The notes below the pieces were generated by a model that did no database searches, was not told where the DNA came from, and was given only the letters and a program-made list of their open reading frames with translations. 64,000 nt of DNA. Source: Arthrospira sp. PCC 9108. Lineage in GTDB: Bacteria; Cyanobacteriota; Cyanobacteriia; Cyanobacteriales; Microcoleaceae. Positions within the stretch are counted from its first letter, which is position 1; each line of letters starts with the position of its first letter. The position numbers and the translations under genes are program-made. Of the stretch, positions 56,058-64,000 are shown piece by piece. The DNA lies in NCBI GenBank assembly GCA_016745315.1, contig CP066886.1:2852501-2916500 (forward strand), read 5' to 3'.

Positions 56058-57263
56058 TTATTGACAACGCTTTTGCCAAAACTGATAAGCTGAATAAGCT
56101 AGGCTAACTACTCCGGTCTTAATTGCTGATTCATCTACCTGAAACTTAGGGTGATGTAGGGGATAATTGGGCTGGTCTCGGTGTCCGATTCCTAGGCGAA
56201 ACATTGCGCCGGGTGCATGATTTAAATACACCGAAAAATCTTCGGCACCAAGAGAAGGCTCTGGGAGAATTTCTAAACTTTCATTTCCCCAGGCTTCCCT
56301 AACGGAGGCTTCGATTAATTGAGTTAAGGCTGGATCATTCTGGACACTGGGAACACCTCGGCGATAGTTCATTTGATACTTAGCGCCATAGGTTTGGCAA
56401 ACATTAGCTACTATGTTCTCAATCCATGCGGGTAAAGTTTCATAGGTTGATTGATGAAGCGATCGCACTGTTCCCAATAATTTTACCTGATCCGCAATCA
56501 CATTAGAAGCACGTCCGCCAGTAATTTGCCCAATAGTTAATACCACTGGTCTCAGGGGGTTATGAGTGCGACTAATTGCCTGTTGTAGAGTTGTAATTAC
56601 TTGGGCGGCAATCCAAATTGCATCAATGGCTTCATGGGGACGCGCACCATGTCCAGACTCTCCCAAAATTGTCAATTCTAAATCATCCGCCGCCGCTGTT
56701 AATGCCCCGACTCTCATACCAATACACCCAGCGGGGATAGTCGGAAAAACGTGCAATCCCAAGATAGATATAACGTCATTCATTACCCCATCTTCTACCA
56801 TCCAAGTTGAACCCCTAGCGATTTCCTCAGCCGGTTGAAATAAGAAGCGCACAGCGCCCGGTAGCGAGTCCTGTAGGCGTGATAAAACCATAGCTGTACC
56901 TAACCCTACGGTAGTATGTACATCATGCCCACAAGCGTGCATTACGCCGGGATGACGAGAGGCATATTCTAGGTTAGTTAATTCCTGAATAGGGAGGGCA
57001 TCCATATCAGTACGAATTGCTAACCATTGATAATTGTTACCAGTTCCTTTTAATTCCCCTACTACTCCGGTTTTTCCTACGGCTTCTTGAACGTGCAAAC
57101 CACAGGAAGATAATACCCCCGCTATATATGCAGAGGTTTGATATTCTTGACCGCTAAGTTCTGGGTGTGCATGAAGGTGACGACGAATTTCTACTAAACG
57201 GGGATACAGGGAATTGGTGAGGTCTTTAATTTCGCTGAGGATGGAGTTTTGATGTTTACTCAT
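56058..57263 (-). CDS. M20-family amidohydrolase (hippurate hydrolase-like)
   Basis: The 401-residue product has RRHLHAHPELSGQEYQTSAY, HACGHDVHTTVGLG with metal ligands, FQPAEEIARGSTWMVEDGVM with the catalytic Glu, GARPHEAIDA and EPSLGAEDFSVYL. This is the HipO/amaA N-acyl-amino-acid amidohydrolase layout, removing acyl groups from amino acids or hippurate. It is convergent with the preceding gene. Confidence 0.9.
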   Translation of the reverse strand: MSKHQNSILSEIKDLTNSLYPRLVEIRRHLHAHPELSGQEYQTSAYIAGVLSSCGLHVQEAVGKTGVVGELKGTGNNYQWLAIRTDMDALPIQELTNLEYASRHPGVMHACGHDVHTTVGLGTAMVLSRLQDSLPGAVRFLFQPAEEIARGSTWMVEDGVMNDVISILGLHVFPTIPAGCIGMRVGALTAAADDLELTILGESGHGARPHEAIDAIWIAAQVITTLQQAISRTHNPLRPVVLTIGQITGGRASNVIADQVKLLGTVRSLHQSTYETLPAWIENIVANVCQTYGAKYQMNYRRGVPSVQNDPALTQLIEASVREAWGNESLEILPEPSLGAEDFSVYLNHAPGAMFRLGIGHRDQPNYPLHHPKFQVDESAIKTGVVSLAYSAYQFWQKRCQ

Positions 57264-57291
57264 GGTAATAATAGGCTGATCAGGCAGAGTT

Positions 57292-58298
57292 TTAATGGTT
57301 GGCTAGGATACAACCACTGCGAGGGGGTAATATGAGTTCCAGATGATTCTCTCCCTCTAAATTAAGCCAGCGAGCGGTACAATTTCCATAGACAACTCTT
57401 TGAGGTTTAGTGGTGAGTTGAGGAACTGGTATATTAATTGTAGCAGATTCTAGACTACTATTAACTGTGATGATTAATTCTTCCTGATTGTCGGGGGAAT
57501 TGGTGGTTAAAATTCTGGCAAAACTATAAAGGAGATCTTGGGCGAGGAGAACTTGATAAGTGCCAATTCTCAGGGCGGGATATTTATGGCGCAGGGTGAT
57601 GAGATGTTTATGATATTCTAGGATATCTAAATCCAATTGTTCTTGAGGTGGGAAACCACGACGACAATTGGGGTCAAATTCTCCGGGTAAACCGACTTCA
57701 TCGCCATAATATATACTGGGAGCGCCCGGGAAGGTTAATAATAGTAGGGTGGCGAGTTTAACGCTGGCTTGATCTTCTTGAACTATGGTGATTAAACGGG
57801 CGACATCGTGGCTATTAAGTAGGTTAAGTTGGGTGAGTTGAATTTCCCAAGGATAGAGGGCGAGAAGTTCCTGAATTTTCTGGCTATATTCGGCAGCGGA
57901 AAGGGGGGATAGGGATAATAAGAAGGGGCTTCTACTAATTCTCTACGGACTCTGGATTGGGCTGTAAAGGCGATGGTAGGTCCGGTAAATAGATAGTTCA
58001 TAACTCCATCAAATTGGCTGCCATCGAGCCACTGACGGGCATCTGTCCACACTTCTCCGACGATATAGGCTTCTGGGTTACAGGCTTTGACGCGACTGCG
58101 AAATTCTTGCCAAAATCCGGGGGTTTCTATTTCAAAAGGAACGTCTAAACGCCAGCCGTCTATACCAAAGTTAATCCAATATTCGGCGATCGCCATAATA
58201 TATTCGCGCACATCTGGGTGCTCATGATTAAATTCTGGTAAAGCCCGGTTATTCATCCAACCGACATAATTGGCGGGTTGACTACCATCCAGAACCAT
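57292..58298 (-). pseudogene. Alpha-amylase (GH13) remnant, amino end missing and frameshifted
   Basis: The frame begins NYVGWMNNRALPEFNHEHPD and contains FGIDGWRLDVPFEIE with the nucleophile Asp and AYIVGEVWTDARQW with the acid/base Glu. At a CCCCCC run near 57903-57908 one C is missing. The next frame continues SAAEYSQKIQELLALYPWEI and NSHDVARL with the third Asp, then LLTFPGAPSIYYGDEVG and the beta domain ending at 57292. The barrel's first strands are absent before 58298, so it is truncated independently of the indel. It is read toward the M20 gene. Confidence 0.85.
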
Positions 58299-58467
58299 TT
58301 AACTTAAACCCTTATCCTGACAGCGATAGCGGGTTATTGCTCAACCCCTATATCCTATCGAGTTACTCAGATATTACTCACAATCTAGTCCTAGCACAGG
58401 AAAATAATTCTGTCAATAGGTTGATTACTCAGTCAACAAGCATAACCTAGGGGAACTGTCAAATACC

Positions 58468-58613
58468 CATACCACCCCCCAACCAAACACCGATAGGGTA
58501 ACTCCCTTGTGATACCCGTCAATGGCAAGCCTATCGGTTCGTTCCTCACCATTGACTGCTATCACGTCGGTCGCACCCCCAAGAGTGTTTGTTTCGGTTG
58601 GGGGGAGGGTATG
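58468..58613. repeat. 146-bp imperfect palindrome
   Basis: The outer arms CATACCACCCCCCAACC (58468-58484) and, inverted, CATACCCTCCCCCCAACC (from 58613 leftward) pair. The inner arms GTGATACCCGTCAATGG (58509-58525) and CCATTGACTGCTATCAC (58549-58565) pair at 14 of 17 positions, with a loop of about 23 nt. It could be a MITE-like remnant or a folded RNA. Confidence 0.7.
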
Positions 58614-59107
58614 ATTCAAAGTCAACACGATAGCCGTAGGTAGCCGTAGGGGGAACCCACTAGGTTATCAATGTACAACGATACTCCTATCAATGTACAA
58701 AGATATTAGGCTGCCTATCCGGTTATCTATGGGAGTCAGATTATTGGGGAAATATTGGGGAGCCTACTCGCTACCAACAAAATGCGATCGCATAATCTAA
58801 ACTATCTCCTACCGGAACCAACCCGATACCCCCAAACAACTTTTCACCTGGTAACTTGTTTCGTCATCTCTCGCTGATACCTACATAATCCTAGGGAATT
58901 GATTCCCCATCGAAACCGATACCTACATACCGCTAGACAAGTCTCCAATTTATAGGGGTACTGGGTTCCGCACAGGATGATTACCCCTAATAGACGGGTT
59001 AAGGTTTTGGCTTAGGGTGTTTATTGTGGGTAAATTAGAGGCAAGCATTCATATAAACTTCCAGCACTCCTGTTGCAGCACTCCTGTTAACAAAAAATAT
59101 GCAAGCA

Positions 59108-59134
59108 CCCCCTACAGTTAGAAACCATAGGGGG
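59108..59134 (-). terminator. Hairpin downstream of the phage-like genes
   Basis: CCCCCTA and TAGGGGG pair over 7 bp with a 13-nt loop. On the minus strand a T-rich stretch follows within 15 nt. It lies 32 bp beyond the stop of the gene at 59166. Confidence 0.5.
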
Positions 59135-59165
59135 CCATTTAAGTTATTGGGTTAGGTGTTAGGTG

Positions 59166-59420
59166 TTAGGGTTTTCTCCAACCATCATCATCAATATCAT
59201 CTCTGTTAATTGGAAGAGGGGGTGATTGCTTTTTATCTTCTAACTGTTTTTTACAAACTGTTGATGGCATAAAATCATTAACATATCTAATCAAATAATT
59301 TAGGCTATTTTGGATACCGTCTAACCTATTCTCAATAAGTAAGTTTCCTGTATGCGTAATGAACGTACTGAGAATAATCGCGACAATAATTAACCCTAAT
59401 TCAACTATTACCAAGTTCAT
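59166..59420 (-). CDS. Small membrane protein in the phage-like cluster
   Basis: The 84-residue product has one strong membrane segment at the start (VIVELGLIIVAIILSTFITH), then a soluble tail ending INRDDIDDDGWRKP. Its size, position next to tail genes and single helix allow a holin/spanin-like or anchoring role, but no motif proves it. It follows the 118-residue gene directly (stop and start abut). Confidence 0.5.
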   Translation of the reverse strand: MNLVIVELGLIIVAIILSTFITHTGNLLIENRLDGIQNSLNYLIRYVNDFMPSTVCKKQLEDKKQSPPLPINRDDIDDDGWRKP

Positions 59421-59777
59421 TTATATTAATTTCCAAAAATGAAGTGTAAACCATTTAATTCTTTCTAGTGGAGAAAATGAAGCGTAAAAATTGCTGTACG
59501 GCGGTGATTCAATTATTTGATATTCATTAAGCCATATAGTCTCTTTTTTAACCATCATATTCTGCTTCACATCATTGTAGGCATAGAATTTAAGCCACCC
59601 TGCCATTTTCCAGTACACGGGTACACTGTCAGCGTCAAATAATATCCTAACAAATTTACTGCCAGAAATGTCAGGCAATTTTTTAGTACCGTGTAGAGTA
59701 CTATCATCTTCTATCCTAAAATTAAATTCATAAACCTTAAACCAGTTACTCTCTGATATATTAAGTGCATTAGGCAT
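59421..59777 (-). CDS. Hypothetical protein, phage-like cluster
   Basis: The 118-residue product is polar with many aromatic residues (ESNWFKVYEFNFRIEDDSTL, FDADSVPVYWKMAGWLKFY), suggestive of a beta-sandwich such as a tail-tip or carbohydrate-binding piece. No family is recognised. It abuts the small membrane gene and lies 11 bp after the tail fibre. Confidence 0.5.
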   Translation of the reverse strand: MPNALNISESNWFKVYEFNFRIEDDSTLHGTKKLPDISGSKFVRILFDADSVPVYWKMAGWLKFYAYNDVKQNMMVKKETIWLNEYQIIESPPYSNFYASFSPLERIKWFTLHFWKLI

Positions 59778-59788
59778 TATCTGTTAAT

Positions 59789-61884
59789 TTATTGTTGAGT
59801 GTTTAGCATATTTTCTAATTTGTCGATTTTTTCTGATAATTCCTGAATTGCCGCAATCACTAATGGTATCAGTTTATCATACATGATTGTTAAGTAATCT
59901 ATTTTTTTGTCGTCAACTTCAGGACTATCTGTATGGTCATTTTTAATCACTTCAACTGCGTTAGGATATATATTTTGTACTTCTTGAGCAATTAAACCAA
60001 ATTGTTCTGTACTTGGATTAAAGCCATGAAATGCTGCAAGTTCATTATACTTAAACCACGTGACTGTCAATGCGTTAATTTCGCTTAACCCTAGAGTTGG
60101 TTTTGATAAAAGTGTTTTGAATTTAAGATCAGAGCTACCTTTAACGTAGTCTCCATTATCGTTAATATAAGATACATTTGTGCCTCCTACTCTAAATCTA
60201 GTATGTACTCGAGATGATGAAAGAGTTGAGCTCTTTATAAAATATGTCTGCCCGTTATATAATTGTATTGAATATCTATTGTCAGGAGCACCTCGCCAAA
60301 CATCGCTTTGATGAAAATTAATACCATGATATATAAATACTCTAGGATTATTATCTGCTTCTAATTGCATAGAATAATTCCCCTGATAAGAAAACGCCCA
60401 GCTATTTCCTCCAACTCTACTATTTAGTACTAAATTTGCCGAACCAGCACTAGAGCCTATCCGGCGGATGTCAAACCCCCTCCAAACATTAAAATCAATA
60501 AGCATATTTCCATCAGGAAAACTTTCATTAGTTGCAAAAGTTACTGGATTATTTGTTATGTTAAATGTTTTAATTCCTGTTAAAGTTTGATTACCTGTAG
60601 TTCTAACTACAGTTGAATCTACATTAATTGTTCTATTAGCTGCTAAAGTTCCTCCTCCGGATCAACCATCACCTGCAGTTAATGTAATATTTGAATGTGT
60701 GTGCGTTGTGGGAGTCCTAGCGTTAGATAATCTACTATCATTACCTTGACAGGCTGTGTTTGCTGTAGTGCCATAAGCAACCGCCCATGGGCAGTACTCC
60801 CATTAAAATTATTTCCAGTTAATCCCGTACCATTTGTTAATGTATTAGGAGTATTGGCAGTTATTGTTATATTGGCACTACCATTAAACGAAGTCCCATT
60901 AATTGTTCTAGCAGTTTGAAGTGCTGTTGCTGTTCCGGCGTTTCCACTTATTGACCCGGTAATTAATGAATTAAATGTTTTAACTCCTGTCCATGTCTGA
61001 TTCCCAGTTGTAATTATCCCTGAATTAGTTGCACTAGCTGTAGGTAAAGTAACATTAGTTCCTGTTGATGATGTAACTACAGGACCTGCTGTTGTTCCTG
61101 CTGTTACTCCTAAATTAGTTGCTACATTTACTTGTGCGCCTGCCGCAATCCCATCCAGCTTGGTTTTATCTGCCCCCGTCATTAGACCCGCAAGCGCAGT
61201 CGTGGCACCAGGTAATACAGCATTAGTACCATCAGAACTGTTAACGGTTAACGTATTGCTTGTAGTGCTTGTAGAGAGGTTGGTGGATACGTTTGGGGCG
61301 GTGTTTCTAAACTCAGTTCCTACTAAAGTTAAGCCAGTTCCCGCAGAATAGGTTGTATTAGGAGGTGTTACCCAAACACCATCGCCGCGTAAATAGTTAG
61401 ATGTACTACCATTTGTATCAATGGCAGCAACATTACCTGAATCTGTTATTTGGGATAAGGTATGTGTATGGCTAGTTGGCGTTCTAGCATTTGATAATCT
61501 GACATCGTTACCTTCTGTAACAGTTCCAGTAGTTGTTCCAAAATTTTTGTTAAACGCTGTATTTTTGGTAAAAGTAGGCTCTTTACCGTCTAATGTACTT
61601 TGAAGTCCTGTAACATTAGCAATGGTATGTGTATGACTTGAAGGAGTAAACGTTGTCGGTTTTGACGTTATTTCAGTCCAGCTATGGGAATGAGTAGATG
61701 GGGGGAAAGTGCCAGGTTTATTAATAATATTATTCCAAATTAACTCAGTTAATTTGACTAAATTAGTATTGGAGTCAATAACTGCTTGTATCCGTTCATT
61801 AGTTAAATACAGATTAACTTCACCTTCTGGCAAGTCATCGGTTGATTGCCCAAACTTACTAGAGTAAATGTTGAAATTAGTCAT
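59789..61884 (-). pseudogene. Phage tail-fibre-like protein with S74 chaperone, one frameshift and one in-frame stop
   Basis: From ATG 61884 (MTNFNIYSSKFGQSTDDLPE) come collagen-poor, Ser/Thr/Asn-rich repeats with THSHSWTEI, SSHTHTIANV and TSHTHTLSQI, typical of tail-fibre shafts. Near 60785-60790 the frame shifts; the next frame reads NDSRLSNARTPTTHTHSNIT. TGA at 60661-60663 interrupts it, then SGGGTLAANRTINVDS continues in the same frame. The end (SSDLKFKTLL, FGLIAQEVQNIYPNAVEVI, KIDYLTIMYDKLIPLVIAAI) is a peptidase S74 intramolecular chaperone. Intact it is about 700 residues and would bind a host receptor. Confidence 0.85.
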
Positions 61885-61950
61885 AACTGCCTCTATATTG
61901 AGTAATCAAATAAATGGCTAATAACTTAATACTAGCCATTCATTTGATGA

Positions 61951-62298
61951 TTACATATTGATATATTCGATAATTGTAACGCTGATACTAGCGCTAGATT
62001 CTGCTATCGCCTGTAACTCAGTTCTACCCCACGTTATTGAGATGGTATCACCTGGCTTAACCGAAAATGCAGCGTCTGACACGCTATCACCTGTAGGGTC
62101 AAATATTAGATGTACATTGGTATTTGACCGATTCTTTACAAACACCGTTCTACCGTTACTGGTAGCATTGATAGGCACAACTTCCGTGATAGTGTTAGCA
62201 GTCAAACTTATCGCGGTAGTTTCGGGAGTTCCCGGTATTTTACTGCTCATATTTAGAGTGTCTAAATTGACAACAGAACTATAAACTGAGAAACTCAT
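61951..62298 (-). CDS. Hypothetical protein, phage-like cluster
   Basis: The 115-residue product has beta-rich character (VFVKNRSNTNVHLIFDPTGD, AAFSVKPGDTISITWGRTEL), similar in feel to small phage virion or tail proteins. No family is named. It is followed by the tail-fibre gene after 66 bp on the same strand. Confidence 0.6.
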   Translation of the reverse strand: MSFSVYSSVVNLDTLNMSSKIPGTPETTAISLTANTITEVVPINATSNGRTVFVKNRSNTNVHLIFDPTGDSVSDAAFSVKPGDTISITWGRTELQAIAESSASISVTIIEYINM

Positions 62299-62324
62299 AA
62301 TAAACTCCTAAATCAAAGTAAAAT

Positions 62325-63131
62325 TTACCAATTTATTGTTTGTTCTAACCCAACAATATTGGTTACGCTATCCTCAGTTATAGCATAGATAGAAGCTGTT
62401 GATTTTAGTTCATCATCCCACCCAGCGTTAGGAGGTAAATATAGGCATTGATAAGGTACACAGTTACTGATATCACCGTGACAAAACCATACCCCTACAG
62501 AACCTACGTTTTGTAAGTGCAACCTATACCGATTAATATTTGAGGGTCTAACTAATGTGGGGGTATTGCCTATTGTCACCCCAAAATTTTCGGGTTGTGT
62601 CAATGTAGGGGTTTGAGGAACTGTATCGAGTTGATATTCAGCCATGCCCAAAATATTAATAGAATCATTGTTATGTAACTGAGTTAAACACCTAGCTTTA
62701 ACTATTGAGTTGCTATCAATTGCTAAACCTTCGTTTTGATTAGTGATTAATTCAATTAACAGGTTTTCGGTGTGAATGCCTCCATAATATGGCAATTTGA
62801 CAATCCCTAAATTTAACCCGTTTTCTGTTGCCATATTCCCATAAAATATTTGTAAATCTACCGCTTCCTGCAACACTTCCTGTTTTTTTTCCCACCGTTG
62901 GTAATAGCTATCTTCCGGGTAAATTTTGGGGATTTGTGATTGTGCAATACTGGGAGTGTAACATCTAGCGTTTAACGATGATATATAGCTGTAAATACCG
63001 ATATCATATTTATATCTTTCTGTTATTAATGATTCTAAAGTAGTCCCGTTAAATAACTCTATGGCGTTACTCCAGTTAGCAGCGTTGATATTAGCCGTGA
63101 TATTTTTAACACCTCTCACCATTTTAACCAC
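62325..63131 (-). CDS. Hypothetical protein, probable phage structural component
   Basis: 268 residues (GVKNITANINAANWSNAIEL, then QTPTLTQPENFGVTIGNTP, RYRLHLQNVGSVGVWFCHGD). The carboxy half resembles the neighbouring 115-residue protein (beta-rich, ending with a short repeat-like GLEQTI). No family is recognised. It heads the minus-strand phage-like operon, with the divergent ORF at 63186. Confidence 0.55.
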   Translation of the reverse strand: MVKMVRGVKNITANINAANWSNAIELFNGTTLESLITERYKYDIGIYSYISSLNARCYTPSIAQSQIPKIYPEDSYYQRWEKKQEVLQEAVDLQIFYGNMATENGLNLGIVKLPYYGGIHTENLLIELITNQNEGLAIDSNSIVKARCLTQLHNNDSINILGMAEYQLDTVPQTPTLTQPENFGVTIGNTPTLVRPSNINRYRLHLQNVGSVGVWFCHGDISNCVPYQCLYLPPNAGWDDELKSTASIYAITEDSVTNIVGLEQTINW

Positions 63132-63185
63132 CTATTAATAAATTATTTGTTAGTATAATATTACTACTTTAATGCGATTATTTAA

Positions 63186-64000
63186 ATGGTTAGAGACACT
63201 ATAAAAATTAAAGATACTATTAGGTCAAGCACACCCAGGAATATTGGTAGGTCAGGCGGGGTTGGTAGGTCAGGCGGTGTAAGTTCAGGTTTAGCAGGAG
63301 ATTTAGGTGACCAAACATCTTCAACAATGGACTTTGGTAGGGGTTTACCGTATGCAAGGGAAAGAGATAGAGGAGGTGTTCCCGGATTAGTAAATCCTTG
63401 GGACCCAATTACCAGAGTGCCGCGTGGAATTAACCCAGAAGACCATGGTAGGTGGAAAAGAGAAGACGAGGCACGACGAGTAGATGATGACACACGACGA
63501 GTAGACGAGGAACCCCCAAAAAGAGATGAACCAAAGGGAGGAAAAAAACCTAGGGGAAAGGGTGGCGCTGGTAGAGGTTTTGGCGGTCCTAATAGCGGTG
63601 ACGAGGTAGATGATGATAAAGGAAGGCGGCCACCAAAACCGGGGAACGAAATGCCAGACCCTCGTGATTATCCTGTTAAAAATAATGATAAATGGCATTT
63701 AATGATTTTTGCTCAAATAGTAAATAGTAGACTTAGCAGTGGAACATCTAGTATTAATAGGCATTGGTGGAGAAAGCAGGAATCAACAACGTCAAATTTT
63801 AGACTTAATAAGATTGGATTAGATGTGTTTATAGAGTGGGAAGAATCATGGAATGATTCAGAGTACAATTACGAAGAGCCGATAATTGTACATAATGATT
63901 ATGTTAAACATCGTAAGTTATACCCGTTAAAACCTTACTATATGAATTCAGGTTGTGAAAATGTTTCATTTAATAGTTTTTATAACTCTGAATATAACGC
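63186..64000 (+). CDS. Divergent hypothetical protein, runs off the right edge
   Basis: ATG 63186 opens a frame with no stop to 64000 (at least 271 codons). The first 130 residues are low-complexity, rich in Gly, Arg and Asp (RSGGVGRSGGVSS, REDEARRVDDDTRRVDEEP). Then comes a folded-looking part (KWHLMIFAQIVNSRLSSG, NRHWWRKQESTTSNFRLNK). No family is recognised. Short minus-strand ORFs here are shadows. It is divergent from the tail-fibre operon across 54 bp. Confidence 0.6.
   Translation, partial: MVRDTIKIKDTIRSSTPRNIGRSGGVGRSGGVSSGLAGDLGDQTSSTMDFGRGLPYARERDRGGVPGLVNPWDPITRVPRGINPEDHGRWKREDEARRVDDDTRRVDEEPPKRDEPKGGKKPRGKGGAGRGFGGPNSGDEVDDDKGRRPPKPGNEMPDPRDYPVKNNDKWHLMIFAQIVNSRLSSGTSSINRHWWRKQESTTSNFRLNKIGLDVFIEWEESWNDSEYNYEEPIIVHNDYVKHRKLYPLKPYYMNSGCENVSFNSFYNSEYN

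Larger units (their letters stand above)
58299..59165. other. Long intergenic region with palindromic element
   Basis: No gene is supported over 867 bp. It contains the palindrome at 58468-58613, a short direct repeat (ATCAATGTACAA near 58668 and 58689), the last HIP1 site of the window (58786-58793), and a terminator at 59108-59134. It marks the boundary between core-like and phage-like sequence. Confidence 0.6.

Noticed and set aside
58425..58628. 67-codon minus-strand ORF over the palindrome
   Set aside because: It is created by the inverted repeat and has no start signals.
59108..59134. Hairpin as a phage attachment site
   Set aside because: No second copy is visible in the window; a terminator role is sufficient.
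63182..63698. Minus-strand ORFs near the right edge
   Set aside because: They lie opposite the longer plus-strand ORF from 63186 and have Ser/Pro-rich shadow composition.

Overview
The window looks like a chromosome segment of a filamentous, non-heterocystous cyanobacterium, most likely Arthrospira/Limnospira. The evidence is the many GCGATCGC (HIP1) octamers, the ndhL-DUF3007-trpA order, a tRNA-Leu(UAA) gene split by the cyanobacterial group I intron, and HpsE-type glycosyltransferases. The genus is inference; 'cyanobacterium' is close to certain.

Layout. (1) 1-2830: decayed genes (pentapeptide repeat, TPR, a SWIM-protein-like fragment). (2) 2858-20385: a large type III-B (Cmr) CRISPR-Cas locus with reverse transcriptase. 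It has two arrays with near-identical 35-nt repeats and copies of the same leader, an RT-Cas1 fusion, a second divergent Cas1, Cas2, a RelE-like toxin, an HTH gene pair, a CARF-HEPN ribonuclease, a PD-(D/E)XK nuclease, and cmr2(cas10)-cmr3-cmr4-cmr5-cmr6/cmr1 on the minus strand. (3) 20338-26604: an IS1-family element abutting cas10, then a roughly 5.2-kb island between 46-bp direct repeats at the 3' end of tRNA-Leu, holding a truncated integrase, a group II intron and an IS607-type tnpA/tnpB pair, all decayed. (4) 27200-58300: mostly intact core genes (ndhL, trpA, cysK, peroxiredoxin, ispH, htpG, three glycosyltransferases, clpB, gloA, an amidase operon), with a four-copy tandem small-RNA cluster at 28680-29300. 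(5) 59100-64000: AT-rich, HIP1-free phage-like genes including an S74-type tail fibre.

How the genes work together. The Cmr proteins would form an RNA-targeting effector whose Cas10 makes cyclic oligoadenylate that activates the CARF-HEPN ribonuclease. RT-Cas1 with Cas2 would acquire spacers, possibly from RNA. Both arrays are read leftward from a shared leader promoter (TTGACC-N17-TAGAGT). The most striking signal is that about half of the 17 spacers hold a strong perfect or near-perfect inverted repeat, and several spacers are variants of each other. The RT-CRISPR system seems to have sampled a family of hairpin-forming transcripts or repeats.

Caveat. Many accessory genes carry in-frame stops (cas10 three, RT-cas1, CARF, cmr6/1, tnpA, tnpB, tail fibre one each). 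A separate class of single-base indels sits in C/G runs (cas1, CARF, cmr3, trpA, an amylase gene). The second class may be sequencing error; the first looks like real decay or deserves resequencing.
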